Positions 1 to 6,837 are shown, numbered from the stretch's first letter. The stretch is 45,164 nt of DNA from JAPUDQ01 sp964462335 (GCA_964462335.1 CAYWYG010000004.1:1-45164); one strand, 5' to 3'. The notes: generated from the sequence alone by a model not told the origin. Translations and numbers: made by a program.

Positions 1-81
1 CAGAAAAACCCTTTGCCTATTTTTTTATTCCCCCCGCCGAATTTCTTTTTTGAAAACTGAAAAGGGTGTTTTCTGGTGGTG
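1..81. repeat. Composite palindromic repeat, copy 1 (core only, cut by window edge)
   Basis: The element core is bounded by inverted ends: CAGAAAAACCCTTT on the left and AAAGGGTGTTTTCTGGTGG on the right, with an AT-rich middle containing CCGCCGAATTTC. The same core recurs near 2640, 4300 and, inverted, at 5946. The left flank lies outside the window. It sits just past the stop of thrS. A separate small hairpin (GTGTCGC/GCGACAC, 82-100) lies between it and thrS. Confidence 0.85.
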
Positions 82-106
82 GTGTCGCTCTTGGCGACAC
101 TGATAT

Positions 107-1438
107 TTACAACTGTCTACTTATTTCAGCAACCCACTCTCGACGAATGAACGGCTTGCCAGCCATTTCTTTGGCAAGGCTTTTCGCAAGTTTCTTCAAA
201 TCCTTGCAACTGTCGTCAATCTCTTGCTGACCTATAACAACTTTGTGCGGTACAAAATCTTGGTGCGCTCGTTTGAGTTTTGATGAAACACTAATACTGC
301 GATCATCAATCTCAATTCTCAAAGGCAAGTCAGACAGCTCTTTGACAAGCTCTTGACACTTTTCTACAAACTCACCGCCAACAGGAATAAGACGAATATG
401 TACAGGGTTTAGCCACAGCGGCAAACCTTGTTCAAAGTTGTCAAACAAAATGTACAAATAGCGTTCAATTCCTCCTGGAATTGCCGAGTGAATGATGACA
501 GGGTGTTTTGCGCTGCCGTCCTCGTCAATATAGTGAATATTGAGGCGCGGTGCGTTGCCGATGTCCACTTGAATACAGCCAATCTCGCGCGACTGTCCGA
601 GTTTGTCAATTATCTTGTAATCGACATTGACGACCCAGTAGCGGTCTTGACCGTCCTCAATGATGTTCACTAGAACATCAGCACCGAGCGAAACAGGTAT
701 TTCTTCAATGTAGTGCCTGTATTCTTGCCAGACTTTTTCAGACGGTACTTCAATTACCACCTGATATGCTCGTTTTGCTTTTTTGCCAGCTTCCATGATT
801 TTGGCTTGCAATTTAGGAAACCATGCAAACGCTTCGGCGGCATCCTTGAAGTAAGGGTGTATATCAGGCATATAGAACCGCCTCTGGCGCATAAGCAACA
901 TCATCTCGCCACTTTGTTCATGTCGGTAACAATCCGACAGCGAAAAATGTGCAAACGGCAGCTGTTTGTGGCTCAACGGTGATTTAGAGGCAAGGTTAAA
1001 CTGCGGATAACTTGCGTCATAGCTCATCACAATATCTGATTTTCCCGATTTGAACTGGTACAACCTGTCGCCAAACAGCGAGGCATACGCCTCAACAACA
1101 GGGTGCTGCAAGCTAAACATGTTCGCCCCGTTTACTTCGTAAACAGGCAAACCTACTTCATGCACTAGTTGTCTTGCATAATCTTGTACAAGTCGCCTCA
1201 TCAGGTTTGCTTTGTAGTTGTACTGCACATGACCAATATCTGCGTTTGGCTCCCAGTTAAAGCCTAGTTTACTGGCATAAGCCAGATACTCGGGCTTGTC
1301 GTTTGACTGTTCGACTAGGATTTCTCCCAGTGCCTCACGGCGTACAAAATCGGCAAACTGCTTGCTGATTTTGGCATTTTTTAAGTAATCATCTATTTCA
1401 ATGACTTGTTTTTCTTGATTAAGAATAAAGTATTTCAT
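107..1438 (-). CDS. thrS: Threonyl-tRNA synthetase-like protein, short form without TGS and editing domains
   Basis: Class II aminoacyl-tRNA synthetase of the ThrRS type, expected to charge tRNA-Thr in the cytoplasm. It has 443 residues against about 640 for a full ThrRS: the TGS and editing domains are absent and residues 1-65 match nothing I know. Motif 2 is at about 171-197 (YRHEQSGE, then RRFYMPDIHPYF with His194). Motif 3 is at about 313-327 (HPVIIHSAIPGGIERY; His317, Arg326). The anticodon-binding domain is about 345-443. The region that should carry the first zinc ligand (PMNCPGH in E. coli) reads SYDASYPQF, so that Cys is missing while the two His ligands remain. The start is set by AAAGGAG 8 bases upstream. 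A threonine leader peptide and attenuator precede it (separate entries), supporting a threonine-linked role. It could be a second, divergent ThrRS. The family call is firm; activity is uncertain. Confidence 0.85.
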   Translation of the reverse strand: MKYFILNQEKQVIEIDDYLKNAKISKQFADFVRREALGEILVEQSNDKPEYLAYASKLGFNWEPNADIGHVQYNYKANLMRRLVQDYARQLVHEVGLPVYEVNGANMFSLQHPVVEAYASLFGDRLYQFKSGKSDIVMSYDASYPQFNLASKSPLSHKQLPFAHFSLSDCYRHEQSGEMMLLMRQRRFYMPDIHPYFKDAAEAFAWFPKLQAKIMEAGKKAKRAYQVVIEVPSEKVWQEYRHYIEEIPVSLGADVLVNIIEDGQDRYWVVNVDYKIIDKLGQSREIGCIQVDIGNAPRLNIHYIDEDGSAKHPVIIHSAIPGGIERYLYILFDNFEQGLPLWLNPVHIRLIPVGGEFVEKCQELVKELSDLPLRIEIDDRSISVSSKLKRAHQDFVPHKVVIGQQEIDDSCKDLKKLAKSLAKEMAGKPFIRREWVAEISRQL

Positions 1439-1442
1439 TATT

Positions 1443-1497
1443 AAAACTCCTTTAGGATTAGTTAGCTTCCTCTGCTGCTCGCCCTAAATGGAGTTTT
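1443..1497 (-). promoter_or_regulatory. Hairpin sequestering the thrS ribosome-binding site
   Basis: In the minus-strand transcript AAAACUCC, one bulged A, then UUUAGG (1497-1483) can pair with CCUAAAGGAGUUUU (1456-1443), a stem of about 14 pairs. The 3' arm contains the thrS Shine-Dalgarno AAAGGAG, so folding would hide it. The AAAACUCC arm is repeated in the terminator upstream, so the two structures may compete. The structure is read from sequence; a role in translational control is inferred. Confidence 0.65.
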
Positions 1498-1511
1498 GTT
1501 CCGAGATAAAC

Positions 1512-1537
1512 AAAAAACTCCCGCCGCCGGGAGTTTT
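1512..1537 (-). terminator. Rho-independent terminator of the thr leader (attenuator region 3:4)
   Basis: Read on the minus strand, AAAACUCCCG, loop GCGG, CGGGAGUUUU forms a perfect 10-bp stem followed by more U. It lies between the leader peptide stop and thrS. CCCGGCGG (1531-1524) in its 5' half is complementary, with one G-U pair, to CCGUCGGG (1559-1552), giving an antiterminator. CCGUCG can instead pair with CGACGG (1577-1572) inside the threonine codons. This is the 1:2, 2:3, 3:4 logic of amino-acid attenuators. Confidence 0.85.
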
Positions 1538-1560
1538 CAATCAATAGCAAACCCGACGGT

Positions 1561-1614
1561 CTAGGACGATGCCGTCGTCGTGGTTACTTGGTTTGGATTG
1601 ATTGAATAAATCAT
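1561..1614 (-). CDS. Threonine leader peptide (attenuator)
   Basis: A 17-codon ORF, MIYSINPNQVTTTTASS, ending in TAG. It has four consecutive Thr codons (ACC ACG ACG ACG) and ends 23 bases before the attenuator terminator. Ribosome stalling on these codons when threonyl-tRNA is scarce would cover the strand that otherwise pairs with CCGUCG, freeing it to form the antiterminator and allow thrS transcription. The -10 box lies only 8 bases before the ATG, so the leader itself is probably translated without a Shine-Dalgarno. It is too short for usual gene callers. The Thr run and the matched hairpins make chance unlikely. Confidence 0.82.
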   Translation of the reverse strand: MIYSINPNQVTTTTASS

Positions 1615-1622
1615 GTCTTATA

Positions 1623-1650
1623 CTATAGCACTAATGGTTAATAATTGCAA
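1623..1650 (-). promoter_or_regulatory. Promoter of the thrS leader
   Basis: Minus strand TTGCAA (1650-1645), 16-base spacer, TATAGT (1628-1623). The transcript would begin at or within about 2 bases of the leader-peptide ATG. Confidence 0.6.
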
Positions 1651-1693
1651 GGCTTTGTGCGATTTTGCAACTCTACAACTAATTATACCTTTC

Positions 1694-2431
1694 TTAAAGT
1701 AACAGCGCTACAGCACCTATGAGTGACATGATCGCCAAAGCATATTTCGCGAACGACTCACCCCTTTTAACTGCGTACTTTGTACCAATGTAACTCCCGA
1801 TACTCCCACCAATAAATCCAGCTATTGCATGTTGCCAGATGAAATAACCCTGCACGGCAAACGCTATGAATAAAACTACTGACTGTACAACACCGACTAA
1901 TCGTCGGAGTGCTGTCATCTGTAGAACTGACATATTGAAGAATGCCATGAGCGTGAGGGCGAAAAGAATTGAAAATGCACTGCTAGTAATGATAGAGCCA
2001 ATTATTAGCAAGCCTATCGCCAGACCAAGCCCTAGACCTTTGTATCTCATCAAGCGATGTTTCATATTCGGCTTTATGAATAAGAGTGGCAGAGCCGATA
2101 TTGTGATAATGGCAAGCATATACTTGAATGCTTGTATGTCTATTTTCGGTAAAATGATTGCACCGAGAATTGAGGCAAAGAATGTTACGACTGACAAGAT
2201 AATGAGTAACATTTTATCTTTCGGAAAATGGTCGGTTTTGCGGAACGCAGCAACCGAGCTAATCGACATACCCGTCCCCATAAATGCGCCTGTCGCTGCA
2301 CCTTGTGCGGGCGTCATGCCAGATATGAGCCAGTAGGGAGCCATGACAAACCCACCGCCACCTCCAGCAATGCCACTCAAAATGCTTGATATGAATGCGA
2401 CAAAAAATGTCGCGAGATAGATAATATCCAA
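1694..2431 (-). CDS. TauE/SafE-family membrane permease
   Basis: Predicted integral membrane protein of 245 residues, the usual size for the TSUP (TauE/SafE) family, whose members export sulfite, sulfoacetate or related organosulfur anions. The N-terminus carries the family signature: a hydrophobic helix, the glycine run SGIAGGGGGFVMAPYW (about 19-34) and TPAQGAATG. Further hydrophobic segments at about 75-95, 100-118, 130-155, 155-178, 185-210 and 225-245 give roughly seven to eight helices, with a likely repeat of the glycine motif near 205-215 (AGFIGGSIGSYIGTKYA). The substrate cannot be told. It shares strand with thrS but has its own promoter. The family is clear. Confidence 0.85.
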   Translation of the reverse strand: MDIIYLATFFVAFISSILSGIAGGGGGFVMAPYWLISGMTPAQGAATGAFMGTGMSISSVAAFRKTDHFPKDKMLLIILSVVTFFASILGAIILPKIDIQAFKYMLAIITISALPLLFIKPNMKHRLMRYKGLGLGLAIGLLIIGSIITSSAFSILFALTLMAFFNMSVLQMTALRRLVGVVQSVVLFIAFAVQGYFIWQHAIAGFIGGSIGSYIGTKYAVKRGESFAKYALAIMSLIGAVALLL

Positions 2432-2498
2432 AATAGTTTCTTTATGTTTTCGTTATTTTTACAAGAGATTGCGCTTGCATCACAAGCGAATTAATTTC

Positions 2499-2527
2499 AT
2501 AATATCACAACACATCGAAAATGTCAA
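2499..2527 (-). promoter_or_regulatory. Promoter of the TauE-like gene
   Basis: Minus strand TTGACA (2527-2522), 17-base spacer, TATTAT (2504-2499). The 5' leader of about 65 bases contains a small GC hairpin (GCTTG/CAAGC, near 2470-2490). Confidence 0.7.
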
Positions 2528-2576
2528 TGCTTTTTCGTAAAATAATTTAGCTATTGTAGTTGGGGTATGCACGGAG

Positions 2577-2728
2577 TGCGGCGGCTCTGCCGCCTGGGCG
2601 AAGCCCCGACACCTTTTACTGCTTGCAGTAGTCGAACCACCAGAAAAACCCTTTGCCTATTTTTTATTTCCCCTCGTCGAATTTCTTTTTTAGCTGAAAA
2701 AGGGTGTTTTCTGATGGTGGCGTTTTGC
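2577..2728. repeat. Composite palindromic repeat, copy 2
   Basis: Three successive hairpins: GGCGGC-TCT-GCCGCC, then GCGAAGCCCCGACACC leading to ACTGC-TT-GCAGT, then the core bounded by CCACCAGAAAAACCCTTT and AAAGGGTGTTTTCTG. The flank is nearly identical to that of copy 4 (5887), but the core runs in the opposite orientation. It lies between divergent genes. Confidence 0.85.
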
Positions 2729-2771
2729 AATCAGACCGATGTTCACTGCTACGCTTCTCGTTCATGAGACA

Positions 2772-2780
2772 TGTTATAAT
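2772..2780 (+). promoter_or_regulatory. Extended -10 promoter of the IDI-like Nudix gene
   Basis: TGT followed by TATAAT (2775-2780), six bases before the ATG at 2787. The mRNA is probably leaderless. Confidence 0.65.
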
Positions 2781-2786
2781 CGTCCC

Positions 2787-3332
2787 ATGAGTGAGATACT
2801 TGATGTTGTGAATGAACGTGATGAGGTTATAGGACAAGCTGAACGTGATGAGGTTCACCGAATAGGACTAGTATGCCGATTGGCGTATGTATGTTTCTAT
2901 ACGACGAATAAAAAGATTATCCTGCAAAAACGAAGTACAACGAAGAAAAATGATCCAGGAAAATTGACCACAACCGTAAGCGGTCATGTTGCAAGCGGTC
3001 AGAATTATCTCGAAGCAGCGGTCAGGGAGACATTAGAAGAAACCGGCGTAGAAATCGAAGCAAGTGACTTGGTAGATATGGGTGTCGCAAGAGCAGATTA
3101 CGTCCAGGGAGATTATTTGAGTAGTGCAATGCGAGGACTGTTCGCCTACGAATTTAGCGGTAGCATTTCAGACCTAAAGGTAGAAGATGGCGACGGAGCG
3201 GGTTTTGTCAGTCTTCCTATCGAAGAGCTGGAGAAACAACTTGATTCCGAGCCGGAAAAGTTTGCGGTGGTACTCACCGATAAAGTAGGAAAAGATTTGT
3301 TTCAAAAGATTAAGAATCAGTTTGAAGCATAG
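2787..3332 (+). CDS. Nudix hydrolase, isopentenyl-diphosphate isomerase-like subgroup
   Basis: Nudix-fold protein of 181 residues. The N-terminus (ILDVVNERDEVIGQAERDEVHRIGLVCRLAYV) resembles the IDI/YfcD branch, which includes isopentenyl diphosphate isomerases and Nudix hydrolases of unknown substrate. The Nudix box is at about 66-88: GHVASGQ, then REtxEEtGV, with Arg80, Glu81, Glu84 and Glu85 in place; the first Glu of the box is Gln72. I chose ATG 2787 over the in-frame upstream ATG at 2739 because the family N-terminus begins there and TATAAT lies just 6 bases upstream. It is the first gene after repeat copy 2; the GIY-YIG gene follows 19 bases later. Whether it isomerises IPP or hydrolyses a nucleotide cannot be decided here. 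Confidence 0.85.
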   Translation: MSEILDVVNERDEVIGQAERDEVHRIGLVCRLAYVCFYTTNKKIILQKRSTTKKNDPGKLTTTVSGHVASGQNYLEAAVRETLEETGVEIEASDLVDMGVARADYVQGDYLSSAMRGLFAYEFSGSISDLKVEDGDGAGFVSLPIEELEKQLDSEPEKFAVVLTDKVGKDLFQKIKNQFEA

Positions 3333-3351
3333 TAGAGAACACTAGAGATAA

Positions 3352-4230
3352 ATGAACTCGGGTGCCGAATACTTAACCACACTCTATAACCAAATGATTG
3401 ATGAATGGTTCATCTCATTAAAGGTTGGCGATAAAGTCTACAATTATAGCGATGACAGACCTGATAAAGGCATGGTCAGAAAGTTGCGTGAAGGCGTTAT
3501 CAAAGAAATACACGATAACGGCAGATATGACCGCTATGTTATCGTTGGTAACCTTACTACTGGTAGACAAAACAAGTGGGGCGACTATGCTCTAGTAAAA
3601 CCACCTGAAATCGAGGCAATATCTGACAAGCTAGCCCAGCTACACACTGTAAATGAAGCCGATTTACCACAAAAGCCAAAGAAAGCAGAGAAGACCGTTG
3701 ATGAAAAAGCGGCACAAGCAGATTATGAGCGTCTACTTGAAAACGCCAAAGAACTACTAAAAAATGATACTGTACAGCAAGGTAAATGCAGCGGTATATA
3801 TGGTGCGTTTAATAAAAAGACTGACGAGTGTATTTATATCGGTAAATCACGCTCCTCAATTAGTACCCGTTGGCGTGAACACGCTCGGTTCTGGAAAAAG
3901 CTACGACCAATCCACAGACAACCACTCCTGACGCAATACCTGCATTTTTTCAGCGACCAAATTGCGTGGAAAGTATTGTTACCTGTTGAAAGTAACATAG
4001 ATAACGACCTGCTCGAATACTGCGAACGACGGCTATTTGAAAAGTACCACCCGATTGCGAACTCCATTATTCCAGATGGCACATTTTACGGTAGGAGCGT
4101 AATGGAGGGCGAAGGCGATTCTATCTTTGTGTCAGAGTGGAATCCTTGTATGGTCGAAATTAGAATACGCAAAGGTCAGTTTATTAGCTTCTCGGACGCA
4201 AAGAATCATTTTGAGCATCCGGGCGCGTAG
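3352..4230 (+). CDS. GIY-YIG nuclease-domain protein
   Basis: Protein of 292 residues with a GIY-YIG endonuclease domain in the second half: GIY at 148-150, YIG at 162-164, Arg173 and His177 in the helix (STRWREHARF), and the metal-binding Glu225 twelve residues before Asn237 in EKYHPIANS. All core catalytic positions are therefore present. Residues 1-105 form a separate domain I do not recognise, with a beta-rich look (VGDKVYNYSDDR, RYVIVGNLTTG), joined by a charged helical linker (105-140). Such domains occur in homing, restriction and repair nucleases. It follows the IDI-like gene by 19 bases, probably as one transcript, and ends directly at repeat copy 3, which makes a mobility or DNA-processing role worth considering but unproven. 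Confidence 0.8.
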   Translation: MNSGAEYLTTLYNQMIDEWFISLKVGDKVYNYSDDRPDKGMVRKLREGVIKEIHDNGRYDRYVIVGNLTTGRQNKWGDYALVKPPEIEAISDKLAQLHTVNEADLPQKPKKAEKTVDEKAAQADYERLLENAKELLKNDTVQQGKCSGIYGAFNKKTDECIYIGKSRSSISTRWREHARFWKKLRPIHRQPLLTQYLHFFSDQIAWKVLLPVESNIDNDLLEYCERRLFEKYHPIANSIIPDGTFYGRSVMEGEGDSIFVSEWNPCMVEIRIRKGQFISFSDAKNHFEHPGA

Positions 4231-4232
4231 CG

Positions 4233-4378
4233 TGGCGGCTTTAGCCGCCTGAGCGAAGCCCCGACGCCTCTGCCAATTTTTTGGCAGCCGCCACCACCAA
4301 AAAAACCCTTTGCCTATTTTTTATTCCCTTCGTCGAATTTCTTTTTTTGAAACTGAAAAGGGTGTTTTCTGGTGGTGG
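4233..4378. repeat. Composite palindromic repeat, copy 3
   Basis: Begins with GGCGGC-TTTA-GCCGCC and GCGAAGCCCCGACGCC like copies 2 and 4, but the second hairpin is replaced by a different one (CTGCCA...TGGCAG). The core follows in the same orientation as copy 2, bounded by CCACCACC..CCCTTT and AAAGGGTGTTTTCTGGTGG. It lies between convergent genes, where the hairpins could also end transcription. Confidence 0.85.
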
Positions 4379-4390
4379 CGATTCCGTCTT

Positions 4391-4786
4391 TTACCAATTA
4401 TTTAGTACGAGATCGCGATAGCCTGGCTCTATCGTGATGGCTTCAAACTCATCTTTGGTAAGCCACCTTGGTTTGCCTTCAAGAGGTTCTCCTTCAGGAT
4501 CGGTCTGCTGGGATTCTAGCTCCTCGCTGTCGGCAGTACCGACGTAAGCCAAGATAAGTTTCCCCTGGCTATGTAGAAAGAAGTCGATATGCTTGAGGTC
4601 GCTTGAGCGAACGCCACACTCCTCGAACAACTCACGCACCATCGCTTCGTCTGGCGTCTCATTTTCCTCAATATGACCTCCAGGCAGTCCCCAGTCATTG
4701 TGGTAGTCAATATCTATAACGAGAACCTTCGATTTGTCATGGTTAAATAGGGCGGCTTTGACTGCAACACGAAATTGTCTACGCAT
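4391..4786 (-). CDS. Nudix hydrolase (MutT-like)
   Basis: Small single-domain Nudix protein of 131 residues with a complete Nudix box at about 37-59: Gly37, Glu43, then REL-FEE-CGV (Arg51, Glu52, Glu55, Glu56, Gly58). It should hydrolyse a nucleoside diphosphate linked to another group (X); the substrate is not readable. It lies 22 bases downstream of another minus-strand Nudix gene and is probably cotranscribed with it. The two are not close copies outside the box. Confidence 0.88.
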   Translation of the reverse strand: MRRQFRVAVKAALFNHDKSKVLVIDIDYHNDWGLPGGHIEENETPDEAMVRELFEECGVRSSDLKHIDFFLHSQGKLILAYVGTADSEELESQQTDPEGEPLEGKPRWLTKDEFEAITIEPGYRDLVLNNW

Positions 4787-4808
4787 TTACTTAATTACCC
4801 GCAGTGGT

Positions 4809-5228
4809 TTATAAGTTTTCATACATCCACCGCTCCTCAAATGATGTTGCATTCTCAAGTGACCTCGGATCGATAAAGGCAATCTCCGAGCTTTGTTCTC
4901 CAGCCGAGAAATCAAAGCTGTCGGGACTTACGTCATATACAATCCAGAGTAGCCATGCCTGTTTTGATTCAAGCCAAAACACCGCAGTTTTAAACGGTTG
5001 AGCAGTAAATGATCCGCTGTAGCCAACTTCCTCATGCAACTCACGAGCAAGTGCTTCATGCTCCGTCTCGCCATGATCCCAGCCACCACCTGGCAAGTTC
5101 CAAGTATCAGAAGAGCCCTCTTTATTGACAAGTATCTTATCGTTACTATTACGGATAACCGCCTTGAGCGATACTCGATAGAAAGTGCTTGGGTATTGGC
5201 TTTGATGATTTTTTGTATCGACTGGCAT
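4809..5228 (-). CDS. Nudix hydrolase
   Basis: Nudix protein of 139 residues. The box is complete at about 48-70 (Gly48, Glu54, Arg62, Glu63, Glu66, Glu67, Gly69). A Trp-rich stretch after it (AVFWLESKQAWLLWIVYDV) forms the next strands. The start fits an extended -10 element (TGA TATAAT, 5242-5237) 8 bases upstream, implying a leaderless mRNA. It is first in a two-gene minus-strand unit with the next Nudix gene and divergent from the P-loop kinase gene. The substrate is unknown. Confidence 0.88.
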   Translation of the reverse strand: MPVDTKNHQSQYPSTFYRVSLKAVIRNSNDKILVNKEGSSDTWNLPGGGWDHGETEHEALARELHEEVGYSGSFTAQPFKTAVFWLESKQAWLLWIVYDVSPDSFDFSAGEQSSEIAFIDPRSLENATSFEERWMYENL

Positions 5229-5236
5229 TAACTTGT

Positions 5237-5245
5237 ATTATATCA
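5237..5245 (-). promoter_or_regulatory. Extended -10 promoter of the Nudix pair
   Basis: Minus strand TGA then TATAAT (5242-5237), 8 bases before the ATG at 5228. Confidence 0.6.
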
Positions 5246-5282
5246 AATTTTACCGCTGTTAAAATATTACTCGAACATATAG

Positions 5283-5288
5283 TAGAAT
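5283..5288 (+). promoter_or_regulatory. -10 box of the P-loop kinase gene
   Basis: TAGAAT six bases before the ATG at 5295. No clear -35. Confidence 0.5.
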
Positions 5289-5294
5289 AGGAAT

Positions 5295-5858
5295 ATGTCC
5301 GAGCCTCTTCTCATTGTTTTTCTCGGTTTTCCCGGTTCAGGTAAAACCTATTTCTCAAAACAGTTAGCTGAAGAATTAAATGCCGTAACCCTTAACAGTG
5401 ATGCTCTCAGGATATCGATGTTTGGGTCACTCGAAACAATCGAGCAGATCCGCGCAAATGATCGATCCCGTCTATACGATGATGTGTTTGGTGCGATGGA
5501 TTACGCAGCGCGGCAAACTTTGCTTGCAGGTCATTCTGTAATATATGACGCTCAACAGACTAAACGTGAAAACCGTCGCAATATTGAAAAAATAGCTCAG
5601 GAATCGGGAGCAATCCCCATCCTCGCATGGATCAAAACAAGCCGAGAAACAGCACTCAAGCGTGGTCAAGATCGTGAAGCTAGCGACGATAGCCATCAAT
5701 ATACTGCTGATAAAATGGAATATCTTATTGATCGTTTCGATAGTGTTACCGATCTCCCTGAACCAACCGAGAACACCATTGAGATTAGTGGCGAGCTGAC
5801 ATTCGGGGAACAATACTCGTCATTTCAGGAGCAACTTGAGAAGATCGTTAGCAGTTAA
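5295..5858 (+). CDS. P-loop kinase / AAA_33-type ATPase
   Basis: Protein of 187 residues with an N-terminal Walker A (GFPGSGKT, residues 11-18) followed by a polynucleotide-kinase-like fold: the strand-loop VTLNSDALR (about 32-40), VIYDAQQTKRENRR (about 83-96), and Arg-rich lid region TSRETALKRGQDRE. This is the pattern of small zeta-toxin/PNK-like kinases (AAA_33) that phosphorylate small molecules, sugars or RNA ends. The substrate is unknown. It is monocistronic and divergent from the Nudix pair, with its own leaderless-type promoter, and ends 28 bases before repeat copy 4. Confidence 0.8.
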   Translation: MSEPLLIVFLGFPGSGKTYFSKQLAEELNAVTLNSDALRISMFGSLETIEQIRANDRSRLYDDVFGAMDYAARQTLLAGHSVIYDAQQTKRENRRNIEKIAQESGAIPILAWIKTSRETALKRGQDREASDDSHQYTADKMEYLIDRFDSVTDLPEPTENTIEISGELTFGEQYSSFQEQLEKIVSS

Positions 5859-5886
5859 TAGGAATGCCTATCAAGATTCACAGACG

Positions 5887-6066
5887 TGTGGCGGCTCTGC
5901 CGCCTGGGCGAAGCCCCGACACCTTTTACTGCTTGCAGTAGTCGAACCACCAGATAACACCCTTTTCAGTTTCAAAAAAGAAATTCGGCGGGGGGAATAA
6001 AAAAATAGGCAAAGGGTTTTTCTGGTGGGGCGAGCGGACGTTACACGCCCGCAGGCGTCGGGGCTG
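5887..6066. repeat. Composite palindromic repeat, copy 4 (core inverted)
   Basis: The left flank (GGCGGC-TCT-GCCGCC, GCGAAGCCCCGACACC, ACTGC-TT-GCAGT) matches copy 2 in the same orientation. The core at about 5946-6027 runs the other way: ACACCCTTTTCAGTTTC first and GGCAAAGGGTTTTTCTGG last. Its reverse complement is nearly identical to copy 1. On the right, GTCGGGGCT (about 6057-6065) mirrors AGCCCCGAC on the left, so the whole copy is bounded by a larger inverted repeat. It is the last copy in the window. Confidence 0.85.
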
Positions 6067-6098
6067 AGCTTTATGGGTTATCTCGGAAGTGGGTTCGG

Positions 6099-6160
6099 AC
6101 TTTGGTGTAAAATCGCACCAAAGTAAAAACGTCACCCCAGTGTGGCGTTTTTACTTTGGT
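6099..6160. terminator. Overlapping hairpins, probably a bidirectional terminator
   Basis: ACCAAAGTAAAAACG (6117-6131) and CGTTTTTACTTTGGT (6146-6160) form a 15-bp stem with U-rich arms in both directions. A second, mutually exclusive hairpin pairs ACTTTGGTG (6099-6107) with CACCAAAGT (6116-6124). It lies downstream of the minus-strand membrane gene and of the island, so termination is the simplest reading. Confidence 0.7.
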
Positions 6161-6235
6161 CGGAGAGTGTGCGTCGAACTTCATGCTGCCCAATAGGGTG
6201 ATACCATGTCAGCCAACGATAGTTGCCGCGAAAGA

Positions 6236-6811
6236 CTAGTCGGTATAATATCCGCGTATTTGTACCAACAGATACAAGGAGCCAGCGGAGAGCGCGAAAA
6301 GCAGCGGGGTCGTGATAAGCGGGTCGATAAAGCCTGCAAATATATTTGCGATTGCGGTGATGACCCCTAGGAGACTTGACCAGAATACAAATCTCCATCC
6401 ACGACGAGTATGGGAGACGAGCTTCATGACAGATAGTGCGCTGAGGATAAACTGTCCCGTAAACAGGATGAGTCCAGCCCAATACGCGGGATTGGCTACG
6501 AGTGCCCCGGTTGACGAAATCATACCGAATATGCCGCTATTGAGGAAGCCAGTGATGATGATAGGGAACATAATCAGGCCAACGACCAAAGCTAGCCAGG
6601 GAAAATATTCAGCAAGTAGGTCTTTGCCGACACGTGGTATTTCGGGTTTTGCAAGCAGGCGAGAGAGTATGTTCTCAAGTGGTACGGGTGTGTCACTAGA
6701 TGTCTGGCTCAGTGACGTATCGGAGTGGTGTGTAGGATCTGAAAATTGTTGTGGCGGGCCGGCAGGTGATTGTGCGGGTCCTGATGGTTGAGGAAACAGA
6801 TTTGGATTCAT
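6236..6811 (-). CDS. Membrane protein with proline-rich N-terminus, function unknown
   Basis: Protein of 191 residues. Residues 1-45 are Pro/Gln/Ser-rich and probably disordered in the cytoplasm. Then come about four hydrophobic segments: about 68-92 (FPWLALVVGLIMFPIIITG), 95-120, 138-160 and 163-187. I recognise no catalytic motif. The last residues IRGYYTD are polar. TATGAT lies 8 bases before the ATG on the minus strand, another leaderless-type arrangement. It is divergent from ppsA and ends near a strong bidirectional hairpin, so it is a single-gene unit. Similar short multi-pass proteins with a disordered N-terminus are common in Saccharibacteria, but this gives no function. Confidence 0.75.
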   Translation of the reverse strand: MNPNLFPQPSGPAQSPAGPPQQFSDPTHHSDTSLSQTSSDTPVPLENILSRLLAKPEIPRVGKDLLAEYFPWLALVVGLIMFPIIITGFLNSGIFGMISSTGALVANPAYWAGLILFTGQFILSALSVMKLVSHTRRGWRFVFWSSLLGVITAIANIFAGFIDPLITTPLLFALSAGSLYLLVQIRGYYTD

Positions 6812-6837
6812 CTCGCATTATCATAGCATTTCTTTGG

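Noticed and set aside
1443..1620. T-box riboswitch upstream of thrS
   Set aside because: No T-box consensus or specifier-loop architecture; the leader peptide with Thr codons explains the region better.
1..6066. Repeats as integron attC sites with gene cassettes
   Set aside because: No RYYYAAC/GTTRRRY core sites, genes lie in both orientations, and there is no integrase in the window.
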